64,000 nt of DNA from Rummeliibacillus sp044763875 (lineage in GTDB: Bacteria; Bacillota; Bacilli; Bacillales_A; Planococcaceae). Below, one piece after another: positions 26,611 through 35,832 of the stretch. Location: contig NZ_JBIWGZ010000001.1 of NCBI RefSeq assembly GCF_044763875.1, positions 908,495 through 972,494 of the forward strand, given 5' to 3'. Position numbers and translations under genes: made by a program. Within the stretch, counting starts at the first letter, position 1; every line of letters begins with the position of its first letter. The notes under the pieces were generated by a model, which saw only the letters and a program-made list of their open reading frames with translations, was not told the DNA's origin and did no database searches.

Positions 26611-27365
26611 ACAATCCCTCACTGCTTATAAAAATATTTTCTTAGGTACAAACTCTCACCATTATATCGTGGAACATGTTAATCGAACAATAGTCTGTTT
26701 TATTTTTTAATAAATGATGATAATAAAAATATATTAGTGAACACTGATGATTCTATTTATTAAAAAAACATTATCAAACCAATAATAAAGTGTTTTACTA
26801 ATACAATTCAAATTCGGATGAATATATTCCTGCGATAATTGTTACTCAAATGCTAAACATGTGTTACCAATAGATTTCTTTCAATAGTTAAAAATGCATT
26901 AACATAGTTACAATGTGTCAAATGTCTATGATTTATGTGCTATAATTATTCTCTAATACATAAACAACCAATTTCTGAAAGTTATTGAAATAATGAAGCC
27001 TGACTTGAATCATAGATACTTCTATCTACAAATTAATGTAATGTGAACTTCGATATTGGTGTGGTTGTTAATTTCGCATTTGTACTCTTCTCATTCTTTA
27101 GTGCAATGGTGATTACCAAATAACTAAAAACTCAGTTACATCCTGATAGATACGTTGAATTAAATACTACAAATTAATTAAAATAGCTCTGACATTTTAT
27201 AGTGCCAGAGTTCTTTTATCATTAATAATATACTTTCCTGGTAACACAAATACCGTAAACATGGACTGTTAAATCTTTTATCTATGTTTGTATTAAAATT
27301 AAAGCAGATTTAATAATGATTATTATGTTGAAAAAATACTATTTTATAGTTCGGGAGAGAACAGA
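26611..27365. other. Long gap without an intact gene
   Basis: A weak hairpin, CTCTGACA / TGCCAGAG (27187-27210), ends in a T-rich run. A 26-codon open frame at 27043-27123 with a hydrophobic translation is too short to call. The rest is AT-rich with no clear structure. Confidence 0.4.
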
Positions 27366-28220
27366 ATGATGAAGACTGGAATAAAAAAAGGTTTTGATTA
27401 TATTGATCTATGGAAAGAATCCATGATCGATCATAATGGAAATATACCGAAGAGATTAGTAGATGATGAGGCAGAAGAAGCCTTTTGGTCTTCTATGTTG
27501 GAGAGAAAAAAGCGGCATAAATCAGATCCATATGCACAAGTCGTACAACGAGAACTCCTCCCTCTTTTAAATAGTGATGATCATGTATTGGAAATCGGCC
27601 CTGGATGGGGAAATTATACCTTTTCAATCGCCGATAATGTTCATAAGCTTACATGTATAGATAGTTCAAAAAGTATTGTGCAATTTTTGGAATCACAGGC
27701 TGCTGTTAAAGGTTTGGATAACATAGAACTGATTTACGACAAGTTTGAAAGTGAAAAAGAAAGTGAAAAATATGATGTTGTGTTTGGATTCAATTGTTAC
27801 TACCGTATGTATGATATTGGGAAAGCATTATTAAAAATGAATGAGGCAGCAAACCGTCTAGTTATTGCTGGAATGACAACAGGTCCAGAAAAGCCTCACT
27901 ACATGGAATTACATGAAATGGGATATAATATCAATTTAAGACGGCGAGATTATATTCATATCTTAAACGTACTATATCAGCTTGGAATTCTGGCAAACTG
28001 TAAGATGGTGAAATTACAAAGTAAAAAAAGCTATTCTTCCTATGAGGAATTGATTCGTGATAACACCACAAAGATTTTAGATGAACACTATAATGTTAAA
28101 GAAGTGGAGACCGTTATTAATAAATATGTGTCAGAAAAAGACGGTACATATGAGTACGAATATCTGTTTCATGCTGCTTTAATATATTGGAATCCGGAAA
28201 ATTGCAAAATCAACAAATAA
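27366..28220 (+). CDS. Class I SAM-dependent methyltransferase
   Basis: 284 residues. The SAM-binding glycine motif EIGPGWGNYTF (~76-86) and an acidic residue after the next strand (CIDSSKS) are typical. The acceptor is unknown. ATGATG follows CGGGAGAG. Single gene closed by a strong terminator shared with the convergent neighbour. Confidence 0.85.
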   Translation: MMKTGIKKGFDYIDLWKESMIDHNGNIPKRLVDDEAEEAFWSSMLERKKRHKSDPYAQVVQRELLPLLNSDDHVLEIGPGWGNYTFSIADNVHKLTCIDSSKSIVQFLESQAAVKGLDNIELIYDKFESEKESEKYDVVFGFNCYYRMYDIGKALLKMNEAANRLVIAGMTTGPEKPHYMELHEMGYNINLRRRDYIHILNVLYQLGILANCKMVKLQSKKSYSSYEELIRDNTTKILDEHYNVKEVETVINKYVSEKDGTYEYEYLFHAALIYWNPENCKINK

Positions 28221-28283
28221 AGAACTAAACTCAAGTGCAAAGACGTATGCAATAGGTACAACAGCTGTTGGCGCTTTAGATGC

Positions 28284-28319
28284 AAAAAAGCATGACATTT
28301 TTTCGTGTCATGCTTTTTT
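28284..28319. terminator. Bidirectional terminator
   Basis: AAAAAAGCATGACA pairs perfectly with TGTCATGCTTTTTT between two convergent genes. Confidence 0.95.
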
Positions 28320-28322
28320 GTA

Positions 28323-28694
28323 TTATCTCCTCCAAAAATTCGTATAGTCTACTTTATCCTTAATATTAAATTCAATCATTTTTTCAAGCAGTTCGTAATT
28401 TACCGTCCCATTCCACGGAATTCGAAACAAGCCTTTGGTAGCGCTGTAACCAGCTTGGACGATTTCATCGGCAAAGTGAGCAATGCCTACTTCTTCGGGG
28501 GAAACACTCAAATGGTGCTTCGTTGTGGAAAAACCGATGATAAATGTACCGTGATCGGTAAACATTGGTGTATTCCACTTGATTTGCGGTTCCAAATTCG
28601 GGAATTTATTAACAATCCACGCTAAAATTTCCTCTGTACGGTCGCGATGGTCGGGATTATCGATACCTGCTAAATATTTTTCGAAAACTTCCAT
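28323..28694 (-). CDS. fra: DUF1801 iron chaperone, frataxin-like (Fra/YdhG)
   Basis: 123 residues, the same length as B. subtilis YdhG (Fra), and close to it throughout (EYLAGI-type start, IKWNTPMFTDHGTFIIGF, RIPWNGTV). Fra is described as a cytoplasmic iron donor for iron-sulfur cluster and heme assembly. GAGGAGG is just before the ATG. Single gene. Confidence 0.9.
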   Translation of the reverse strand: MEVFEKYLAGIDNPDHRDRTEEILAWIVNKFPNLEPQIKWNTPMFTDHGTFIIGFSTTKHHLSVSPEEVGIAHFADEIVQAGYSATKGLFRIPWNGTVNYELLEKMIEFNIKDKVDYTNFWRR

Positions 28695-28785
28695 GTCTTC
28701 CTCCTCGGTATTATGCTATTGCCGCTAAAAACTCAAATTCTCAGCGTATCCTTGCATTGGTTATCATTCAGAAAGAATGCACTTA

Positions 28786-29394
28786 TTAATCTTTTTTATT
28801 GGATTCTTGAATTTGAAGTAATTCAACAAAAACACTTACTACGTCCTGTATTTGAATTCGATTATCAACAAAATGTTGCAGATTAAATCCATTAAAAAGA
28901 GCCATGCTAGCCGTCGCTAAAGTTCTAGCATCCAATGGACTTCCGACAATACCTTCGTCCTTCATTTTCTGAAATAAATGTGTAAGGAATGACCTCCATT
29001 CCTCCATTTGGAGAATGAGCTTTTCTTTTATCTGAGGTAATTCATTCGAAACCATACATCCTTGGAGAAGCATAGGAGAAGACCCCTTTTCATAAGCCTC
29101 ATTCACTAAACGTATAGAGTATTCTTTAAATGTATTTAGTAAATCACAATCTTTTTGAGTAAGGGCTTCCTTTAAATCCTCAAAATAGAAATCAATACCT
29201 TCTTTTATCAACCTCAGTAAGAACTCCTCCTTGGTAGAAAAATGAGCATAGAAAGCACCTTTAGAGTAACCAGCATGTTTTACAATTTGATCAATGCTTG
29301 TACTAGAATAACTTTGCTTAGAAAACAATTCAATTCCTGATCGCATTAATTTGTTAATGGTTTCTTCTGATTGTTTTTGATGATGATTTAACAT
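28786..29394 (-). CDS. TetR-family transcriptional repressor
   Basis: 202 residues. N-terminal helix-turn-helix with IDQIVKHAGYSKGAFYAHFSTKEEFL (key residues 35-60) and a helical ligand-binding domain. GGGGGG precedes the ATG. A perfect 20-bp palindrome lies 75 bp upstream, next to the start of a vanished divergent gene. Confidence 0.9.
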   Translation of the reverse strand: MLNHHQKQSEETINKLMRSGIELFSKQSYSSTSIDQIVKHAGYSKGAFYAHFSTKEEFLLRLIKEGIDFYFEDLKEALTQKDCDLLNTFKEYSIRLVNEAYEKGSSPMLLQGCMVSNELPQIKEKLILQMEEWRSFLTHLFQKMKDEGIVGSPLDARTLATASMALFNGFNLQHFVDNRIQIQDVVSVFVELLQIQESNKKD

Positions 29395-29468
29395 AAAACC
29401 CCCCTTTTTTAAAGAACTAAGTATTTAATTAATCGTAACGCATACCTCATCCATATAATACATTAATA

Positions 29469-29488
29469 AATACCAACTAGTTGGTATT
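29469..29488. promoter_or_regulatory. TetR operator, perfect palindrome
   Basis: AATACCAACTAGTTGGTATT reads the same on both strands. A TATAAT (29454-29459) for rightward transcription lies just before it. Confidence 0.75.
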
Positions 29489-29519
29489 AAAAAATAACAC
29501 GTATAAAGGAGTGGATTTA

Positions 29520-29552
29520 ATGACATTATCTCAAGGAATTATAAAGAAATAG
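29520..29552 (+). pseudogene. Stub of a gene controlled by TetR
   Basis: AAAGGAG six bases before an ATG, ten codons (MTLSQGIIKK) and a stop. A well-formed translation start behind an operator but no gene body; probably the head of a deleted efflux or similar gene. Confidence 0.45.
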
Positions 29553-29682
29553 CTGTTACCCTTTATCTTATACGTCCCCCACCATTTATCTTTATTCCAC
29601 CATGAGTAATTAGTATCTATAACCATTTATATATCTAAGCCAATAGAAATATTCAGAAGTAAGACCCAAATATAATATTTAA

Positions 29683-30447
29683 ATGGAAAGGATGATTGAA
29701 ATTAGAAAAGTAAATAGTATCATCTTGAAAAAAGTACTTGCAGCTCTTTTATTGTTGGCTTTGTTTGTAGTTGCCCCTTTTTCTAATGTTTCTGCTGCAG
29801 TTCTTGGAAATGACTATCCTTACAAAGGCCAACAGGGAGTCGATCCATGGTTGTTCTATAAGGGAGAGTGTACCTCATTTATTGCTTGGCGAATGAATCA
29901 TTCGGGTAAAAAATTCTCCAATAATATGAAGGGTGGTCATTTTGATAACGCAAAGTATTGGGCCACTAATGCAAAAAAAATTGGTTTCTTAGTTAATCAT
30001 ACCCCAAAGGTTGGGGCAATTGCTCAATTCACTGGTGGTAAGTTTGGTCATGTTGCTTATGTAGCTGAAGTAAGTAAAGATAATAAAAAAATTAAGATTG
30101 AAGAATATAACCATGTATATAGACACGGCTACAGTGTACGAACGGTTTCCGTATCTAGTGTAAGTAATTTTATTCATGTTCCGGGGAGCGGTACTAAGCC
30201 TATTAAAGCACCACCATTCCCAGGAAGCAAATATTTCAAGCCGGGTGCAAATAACAAATATGTCACGATGCTTGGCAATCAACTTGTAAAAAAAGGCTAC
30301 GGTAAATACTATAAGGTTGGTCCTGGTCCTAAGTGGAGTAATGCAGACAAACAAGCGGTTGCAGCATTCCAAAGAGCCCAAGGGTGGAAGGGCAAAGATG
30401 CTGATGGTTATCCAGGACCTGAGACATGGAAAAGGCTTTTTAAATAA
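29683..30447 (+). CDS. Secreted CHAP-domain peptidoglycan hydrolase with cell-wall-binding repeat
   Basis: 254 residues. Signal peptide (basic KVNSIILKK, hydrophobic core, cleavage near NVSAA). CHAP amidase/endopeptidase domain (~42-165) with catalytic Cys63 (GECTSF) and His123 (GHVAYV). A C-terminal wall-binding domain (~180-254) of the type ending GYPGPETWKRLF is found in phage lysins and actinobacterial hydrolases. The ATG at 29683 has no ribosome site. AAAGGATG lies 7-8 bases before an ATT codon (codon 7), which would give a more typical signal peptide. Confidence 0.87.
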   Translation: MERMIEIRKVNSIILKKVLAALLLLALFVVAPFSNVSAAVLGNDYPYKGQQGVDPWLFYKGECTSFIAWRMNHSGKKFSNNMKGGHFDNAKYWATNAKKIGFLVNHTPKVGAIAQFTGGKFGHVAYVAEVSKDNKKIKIEEYNHVYRHGYSVRTVSVSSVSNFIHVPGSGTKPIKAPPFPGSKYFKPGANNKYVTMLGNQLVKKGYGKYYKVGPGPKWSNADKQAVAAFQRAQGWKGKDADGYPGPETWKRLFK

Positions 30448-30615
30448 TAATAATAATAATGAAATGTGTTAGATTTATGTAGTTAGTAGTTACACGTAAG
30501 TTCTATTAAGGGGTGAAAACGAATATTGTTACAAGATAATTATGTGACAGTATTTTGTTACGACCGTTTTTCCATTAAGATAAACACTTTCTTTGTTGTA
30601 ATACAGGACCTTTAA

Positions 30616-30714
30616 ACGTTTGTATGCCCTTGGTCGCAGCCACTCTGGTATTGGGCATATGATCCATTTCCAACAGTTGAACATTTTGATAAAGATGATT
30701 ATGTAAATATATAA
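30616..30714 (+). pseudogene. Start-less Trp-rich open frame, likely gene remnant
   Basis: 32 codons after a stop, translating to Trp/Tyr/Pro-rich protein-like sequence (WSQPLWYWAYDPFPTVEHF) and a stop. Looks like the C-terminus of a lost gene. Family not recognised. The rest of 30448-31105 shows only a TATGCCC/GGGCATA dyad inside this remnant and a hairpin at 30797-30850. Confidence 0.35.
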
Positions 30715-30796
30715 AGGTAACTGAAATAATTATTAAACGGCTATATTAGGTATCGTCACATCGCTATAAAACTAAAGTTTTGGACTATCCATAAAG

Positions 30797-30850
30797 TAAA
30801 AAAAGACGTTATCCTTTCTGTAGAATTATAGGAAAGGATGGCGTTTCTTT
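30797..30850. terminator. Terminator-like hairpin
   Basis: AAAAAAGACGTTATCCTTTC pairs imperfectly with GAAAGGATGGCGTTTCTTTT around ATAATTCTAC-like loop DNA. T-rich on both strands. Confidence 0.6.
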
Positions 30851-31105
30851 TATGTTTTTATATTTTATTTTTGAATTTCTTCCTGTTCTATATATTACAG
30901 CACCACTAGCATTTTCTTTGAGATGAACTTCTCTTTTATTCATCATTAGAATTTTAAGTTTTTTTGTACCAGGATGCAATAATATCCTATCTGTAAGGTA
31001 CAATCGTGATAAAATCAAACAAATAGAGCTATGAAAACTCATATATGAAATCGGCTAATAACAGGCATCGTGGAAAAGTCGTTAAAATAAAGGGGAAAGA
31101 TACGA

Positions 31106-31816
31106 ATGGCAGAAATAAAGGATTGGAAAAATAGTGCTCGTGGGCATAAATTTATAGCTTCTTTTAGCGGAGGAAAAGATAGTGTCTTAGCTCTGTATAA
31201 AGCAGCGAATGCGGGAGAAGCGATTGGATTGATCGTGATGCTGGAGGATGAAGGGAAACGTTCCAGATCCCATGGAATGTCTCTGGAATTTATACGTGCT
31301 CAAGCTAAATCTATAGGTTTGCCCGTATATACAGCAGCTGCAAGTTGGGCAGATTATGAAAAAGTATTTATGCGCCTTTTAGACAAAGCTAAAAATCAAG
31401 GTGCAGAAGTATTAGTAACTGGAGACTTAGATATGCCTGCTCATGGCTGTTGGCATGAAAAGGTCACGAAGAATGCCGGATTAAAGCTTGGGATGCCTTT
31501 ATGGGAAATGAACCATCGTGAAGCTGTCGAAGAGTTCATAAATCTAGGATTTGTAACGATCATTGTAACTGTTAATTTATCACTTGGCATGCGAGAGGAG
31601 GATTTAGGGCGAACGTTAACCCATGAATACGTGAAGGAGCTTGAAGCTCGTGGTATTGACCCCTGCGGAGAAGGTGGAGAGTTCCATACCACAGTGATAG
31701 ATGGTCCCATTTTTAAACGCCCTATTCCAGTTCGTAAATGTGAGATTATCAAAGACGGAGATTATGCTTTTTTGCCATTGGAACTTGATCAGATGGCGGG
31801 TATGGATAACTATTAA
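31106..31816 (+). CDS. Dph6-related ATP pyrophosphatase (PP-loop)
   Basis: 236 residues. PP-loop SGGKDS at 21-26 and the family motif GIDPCGEGGEFHT near residue 185. Eukaryotic Dph6 makes the amide of diphthamide; bacteria lack diphthamide, so the substrate here must differ. GGGGAAAG precedes the ATG. Single gene. Confidence 0.87.
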   Translation: MAEIKDWKNSARGHKFIASFSGGKDSVLALYKAANAGEAIGLIVMLEDEGKRSRSHGMSLEFIRAQAKSIGLPVYTAAASWADYEKVFMRLLDKAKNQGAEVLVTGDLDMPAHGCWHEKVTKNAGLKLGMPLWEMNHREAVEEFINLGFVTIIVTVNLSLGMREEDLGRTLTHEYVKELEARGIDPCGEGGEFHTTVIDGPIFKRPIPVRKCEIIKDGDYAFLPLELDQMAGMDNY

Positions 31817-31983
31817 TACAGAGTTTCGATAAAAATCCATATCAAATTGAAAAGTGGAGCAAGGGAATCTCCCCAGGCACTTACTGCAAAAATCTACGTG
31901 ATTCTTCCATATGGAACAACAGATACTGGGAAATTAGAAAATTCATGATACAACTGTCCAATCTATTTTTTGGACGTATATAA
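31813..31983 (+). pseudogene. Start-less open frame after the Dph6-like gene
   Basis: 56 codons in another frame from the gene before it, with a protein-like translation containing NPYQIEKWSKGISPGTYC. No start codon or ribosome site. It could be the end of a lost gene or chance. Confidence 0.22.
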
Positions 31984-32023
31984 TAAAGAAACCGACACAA
32001 TTTATAGTGTCGGTTTCTTTATT
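31982..32023. terminator. Perfect 17-bp terminator hairpin
   Basis: AATAAAGAAACCGACAC pairs without mismatch with GTGTCGGTTTCTTTATT around AATTTATA. The core and loop are identical to the hairpin at 25654-25679. It closes the Dph6-like gene on one side and the SASP-like gene on the other. Confidence 0.92.
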
Positions 32024-32055
32024 AATGACTTTTGAGTTAGCCCTTCTACTTCCAC

Positions 32056-32217
32056 CTATTGTCTTTTCTTTGTCTTTTTATTATTTAACTTTTCTGTTGC
32101 TGTTAATGGCTCATTTGCAAATTCCTGATTAAATTGTCTCGATTGTTGCTGACGAGTCGCTTGCTTATCACTGAAATCTTTACCCAATTGCTTACTTACT
32201 TTTTGGACTTTGTTCAT
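32056..32217 (-). CDS. Small gamma-SASP-like spore protein
   Basis: 53 residues: Gln/Lys/Asn-rich, no Cys or Trp. The stretch QSRQFNQEFANE is close to the (Y/F)xxEFAxE repeat of gamma-type small acid-soluble spore proteins, here in one copy. The Lys-rich tail (NNKKTKKRQ) recalls SspO. GGAGGTGG five bases before the ATG is the strongest ribosome site nearby. An inverted repeat CATAAGAAT/ATTCTTATG lies just upstream. Likely made in the forespore as an amino-acid store. I am confident that it is a gene, less so of the family. Confidence 0.68.
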   Translation of the reverse strand: MNKVQKVSKQLGKDFSDKQATRQQQSRQFNQEFANEPLTATEKLNNKKTKKRQ

Positions 32218-32229
32218 GTTTTCCACCTC

Positions 32230-32258
32230 CATAAGAATAGGTTTTGCAAATTCTTATG
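32230..32258 (-). promoter_or_regulatory. Inverted repeat before the SASP-like gene
   Basis: CATAAGAAT and ATTCTTATG, 9 bp each, are separated by 11 bp and end next to the ribosome site. An RNA hairpin or protein site. Confidence 0.4.
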
Positions 32259-32386
32259 AAGTATTCAACAACAATAAGAAAACGTTGGATACTGTAAAAG
32301 TATTTAAATCCAAATATTAATAGTATAACCTTCTGCATAAGTTGGAATTAGCTTTGATTTCACAGCCGAGTGATATAAATATTAAT

Positions 32387-33883
32387 TTATTCTACCTTAA
32401 TTTGCCCCATCATACCATTATCTTCATGTTCAAGAATATGACAATGGTACATATAGATTCCTTTATGCGTAAACTTAACAGCAATTTTTGCTGTTTGTCC
32501 TGGTTTTAATGATATCGTATCCTTTAGACCAGATAAATTTGCTGGTGGTTCTTTGCCGTCAACTGATACTACTTGGAATTGTGTTCCATGAATGTGGAAT
32601 GGATGGTTCATCCCCCCCATTGCATCTTTTACATTTTCTATTTCCCAAACTTCAGTTTCATTTTGTTTTTGGATGAAATCTATTCTATTCGGATCAAATT
32701 TCTTATTATTTATGGTCACATTGTTCATCATTCCAGCCAATTTTATTGTTTTAGTAACCTTTTTATTTTTCATTTCATCGGTAGCATTAACAGAATTTAA
32801 TTGATATACAGTTTCTGTTGTTTTGGAATTATTTACTGTTCCTTTTAAATGAATGGGCAAAATTGTTTTGTTGTCTTCATTTACTAAAGAAACTTCATTT
32901 CCATTCACTTTTGTTAAATCTACAATCACTTCAGCTCGTTCACCAGGTGCAACTTCAATCTCTTTTGTTGTATTAGGTTCATTTAAAAAGCCTCCGTCAC
33001 TTGCGATTTGTTGGAATTCCATATCATTATTAAAATGCAGCGTATAACTTCTCATATTAGAACCGTTTAAAATACGTAAGCGAACTTTTTTGCGATCTAC
33101 TGTTAATTTTGGATCGACTACTCCATTAATCAAAAGCGTATCCCCTGAAGTACCGTCTTCGTTCATCACTTTGTCATAAACAAGTTGTTTATCATCAGTG
33201 AATGTTTTATCTTGTAGAATAATTGGTAAATCATCTACACCATATGTTTTAGGAATATTCAACATTTCGCTATTCTTATCGTCTATATAAAGCAAACCAG
33301 CTAATCCCTTAAATACTTGTTTTCCTGTTTCATGCATTGGATGTGGATGGAACCAAAGTGTTGCTGCATCTTGCTGAACTGTAAAGTGAATGGTCTCTGT
33401 TTCTCCTGGTTTTAACACTTTATGTGGCCCTCCATCTTCGTTACCAGGTATTTCAAGTCCATGCCAATGAAAAGTTGTATCTTCTTGTAAATCATTCACT
33501 AAATGAATTGTAACGTTCATTCCTTTTTGTACTCGAATTACAGGCCCTAGAAAATCACCGTTATAACCATATGTTTTTGTTTTAATTCCATCAAATATCT
33601 CAGAAGTACCTTGTTGAGCTCGAATTGTATATGAAATGGTATTGTAATTCATCTGATCTGGTTTCAATACATATGGATACGTTAATTCATTTTCACCTAG
33701 ACTACTTTTTAATTCTGTGATTGTTTCATGGTTCATATTAGTATGATCCATGCCCTCCATATTCATAGACGAATGGTCCATTCCCTTCATGCCCTTATTG
33801 GAAGAGATATCACTATTACCCTGGCTACAAGCACCGAGTAATCCTAAACTAACAATAATACCCGCAAGTGCCACTTTCTTCAT
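32387..33883 (-). CDS. Multicopper oxidase lipoprotein
   Basis: 498 residues. Lipoprotein signal with LLGAC (Cys19), then a Met/His-rich linker (MDHSSM, MDHTNM at ~35-52) that could collect copper. All four copper-ligand motifs are present: HWHG (139-142), HPHP (179-182), HPFHIHG (~440) and HCHILEHEDNGMM near the C-terminus with the type 1 Cys and Met. It acts outside the membrane, oxidising Cu(I), Mn(II) or a phenol. Last in line with the two-component system 49 bp upstream. Confidence 0.94.
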   Translation of the reverse strand: MKKVALAGIIVSLGLLGACSQGNSDISSNKGMKGMDHSSMNMEGMDHTNMNHETITELKSSLGENELTYPYVLKPDQMNYNTISYTIRAQQGTSEIFDGIKTKTYGYNGDFLGPVIRVQKGMNVTIHLVNDLQEDTTFHWHGLEIPGNEDGGPHKVLKPGETETIHFTVQQDAATLWFHPHPMHETGKQVFKGLAGLLYIDDKNSEMLNIPKTYGVDDLPIILQDKTFTDDKQLVYDKVMNEDGTSGDTLLINGVVDPKLTVDRKKVRLRILNGSNMRSYTLHFNNDMEFQQIASDGGFLNEPNTTKEIEVAPGERAEVIVDLTKVNGNEVSLVNEDNKTILPIHLKGTVNNSKTTETVYQLNSVNATDEMKNKKVTKTIKLAGMMNNVTINNKKFDPNRIDFIQKQNETEVWEIENVKDAMGGMNHPFHIHGTQFQVVSVDGKEPPANLSGLKDTISLKPGQTAKIAVKFTHKGIYMYHCHILEHEDNGMMGQIKVE

Positions 33884-33932
33884 ACATCAACACGTCCTTT
33901 CGCAATCATCATACGAAACAGTTGTGTAGAAA

Positions 33933-34976
33933 TTATGTAGAAAGAGGCATTTTTATATAAAAAGTTGTTCCTTCATTTACATGACTTTTTACTGAAATCG
34001 TACCTCCATGTGCCTCAACAAGTTTTTTGGTAATTGTCATCCCAATTCCACTTCCAGTATAGAGGTTCTTCCCCCGATAATTTCGATCAAAAATCTTCTT
34101 ACTTGTTTCTAAATCCATACCTATTCCGTTATCGTGTATAAGAATTTTAAAGTAATTCTGTTCTTCAAATAATTTGATAAAAATATATCCTTCTCTTTGA
34201 ACATGGTACATGGCATTTTTAATAATATTATGAAGAATTTGATTCAATCGAAGCTCATCTACATATGCATGGATTGTTTGATCTAATTCCAATTCTAGCT
34301 GTATTTCTTTATCAAGTAATTCACTTGCTATTCCTAAAACTGACTTTTCGATTAGATTTGCTACTGACTGTTCTTTCTTCACAACTTTAAATGAAGGATT
34401 ATTAATATCATTAAAAGTATCTAATTCACCAACAAGGATTATTAGGCGGTCAATTTCTTCTACACAAGCCTGTAAACGTTCTGGAGTAGCTTTCCAAACA
34501 CCATCCTCGAAGGCACTTAAATAACTTTTAATCGATGCTAGCGGATTTCGAATTTCGTGAGCAAGATCTTGAGTCATTTCCTTCCGACGAATCTCATAGG
34601 TTCTTAATGTTTCATCAAGTTTTAATAATGATTGACCTAATTGGCCAATCTGATCATCGGTTGTATATTTAATTTGTAAGTTACGTTTTCCTTGAACAAG
34701 GAATAAGGCAAAATTATTCATTTCCTGAATAGGTCTTGCCAATGCTCTAGCAATTAATAAACTAGAAATTAATATGACGATGAGTAATAAGGCTATAGAC
34801 CAAATTGCAGTTTCTCTTAATGCCAGATCAAAATGATGAATAACTTCTTGCGAATCTGTTATATGAAGCATCATTAAATGTTCATGACCTTTATAAAGCA
34901 AAATACCAGTAATAATTAAAAGCATGCTTAAAGTAAAAATTGCTATAATGAACGCAACTTTGACGTTAAATTTCAT
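33933..34976 (-). CDS. Sensor histidine kinase
   Basis: 347 residues. Two membrane helices (~8-28 and ~58-78) flank a short outer loop with several histidines (GHEHLMMLHITD, VIHHFD), a possible metal-sensing patch. HAMP linker follows. Phospho-acceptor His140 in DLAHEIRNPL; ATP-binding N, G1 and G2 boxes (IIKNAMYHV, DNGIGM, GSGIGM). I start it at an ATG 9 bases after AAAAGG, overlapping the response regulator stop by 11 bp. Translation is therefore coupled. Confidence 0.93.
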   Translation of the reverse strand: MKFNVKVAFIIAIFTLSMLLIITGILLYKGHEHLMMLHITDSQEVIHHFDLALRETAIWSIALLLIVILISSLLIARALARPIQEMNNFALFLVQGKRNLQIKYTTDDQIGQLGQSLLKLDETLRTYEIRRKEMTQDLAHEIRNPLASIKSYLSAFEDGVWKATPERLQACVEEIDRLIILVGELDTFNDINNPSFKVVKKEQSVANLIEKSVLGIASELLDKEIQLELELDQTIHAYVDELRLNQILHNIIKNAMYHVQREGYIFIKLFEEQNYFKILIHDNGIGMDLETSKKIFDRNYRGKNLYTGSGIGMTITKKLVEAHGGTISVKSHVNEGTTFYIKMPLST

Positions 34977-35634
34977 TTTCTTCAACCTTTTCATTCATCT
35001 TGTATCCTAGACCGAAAACGGTTTGAATATATTTATCCTTAATTTTTTTACGGAGATTCTTAATATGTTGGTCAATGACACGTGGATTTACATCAGTCTC
35101 AAACCCAAATATTTTTTTTATAATATCATCACGGCTAAAAACCTTTTTAGGATTTTCGACTAATAACAGTAAAATGTTATATTCATGTTGAGTTAACTGA
35201 ATACTTTCATGATCTAATAATATCCGTCTTTCACTTTTGTGAATTTCTAGCTGTCCAAATTGTATAACTTGTTTTTTGTGTGAATCAGGTAATAGCCTCT
35301 CTGCTCTCACTAATATTTCCTTAGGGTGAAATGGTTTTACTACATAATCATCAGCGCCAATCTCAAATCCCTTCAATTTGTCTTCAATTGAGATCTTTGC
35401 CGTAAGCATTATTACTGGAATATCATAATTTAATTTTACGTATTCACAAATATCCTCCCCTGCCATATCTGGCAACATTAAATCTAAAACAATTACATCC
35501 AGAGGTACCTTATCCACTATTTGAATTGCTGATTCTCCTGTATGTGCAACATACGTGGTATCCCCATTCTTTTCAAAATAAGAAACCAATACATTTGTTA
35601 TCTTTTCTTCATCATCTATGATTAATACTTTCAT
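34966..35634 (-). CDS. OmpR-family response regulator
   Basis: 222 residues. Receiver domain with acidic IIDDEE, phospho-acceptor Asp51 (VLDLMLPD) and Lys in VKPF. C-terminal winged helix (~125-220) with RVIDQHIKNLRKKI. The ATG at 35634 follows AGGTGAAG; the in-frame GTG four codons before is part of that site. First gene of regulator-kinase-oxidase, so the pair probably controls the oxidase and perhaps SCO or the ATPase. Confidence 0.94.
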   Translation of the reverse strand: MKVLIIDDEEKITNVLVSYFEKNGDTTYVAHTGESAIQIVDKVPLDVIVLDLMLPDMAGEDICEYVKLNYDIPVIMLTAKISIEDKLKGFEIGADDYVVKPFHPKEILVRAERLLPDSHKKQVIQFGQLEIHKSERRILLDHESIQLTQHEYNILLLLVENPKKVFSRDDIIKKIFGFETDVNPRVIDQHIKNLRKKIKDKYIQTVFGLGYKMNEKVEENEI

Positions 35635-35749
35635 GTATAACTTCACCTGTTTTCAATAGATTCTAATAATTATATTTTAAATAAATATTATTTTGGAATA
35701 TTATTCCTTTGAACTACACCCTTTAGTTAAATAACTTCAACGAAAAAGA

Positions 35750-35774
35750 GCATTAATCCTTCTTGGATCAATGC
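35750..35774 (-). terminator. Terminator after the SCO gene
   Basis: GCATTAATCC pairs with GGATCAATGC (one mismatch). On the minus strand a T-run follows the stem. It lies 59 bp past the SCO1 stop. Confidence 0.75.
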
Positions 35775-35832
35775 CTTCGTTCGTTTGACTAATAATAGTA
35801 ATTTTTAGTGAGTTCATTTGAGAAAATATAAA

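Noticed and set aside
27043..27123. 26-codon hydrophobic frame upstream of the methyltransferase
   Set aside because: Reads like a membrane segment but is very short, lacks a ribosome site and a start other than GTG. Kept only as a note in the gap entry.
28222..28283. Protein-like frame between the methyltransferase stop and its terminator
   Set aside because: About 20 codons without a start, no family resemblance; too short to support a remnant call.
30809..31042. Minus-strand 77-codon frame between the CHAP and Dph6-like genes
   Set aside because: It begins with no ribosome site and ends within a terminator-like hairpin; a chance frame is more likely.
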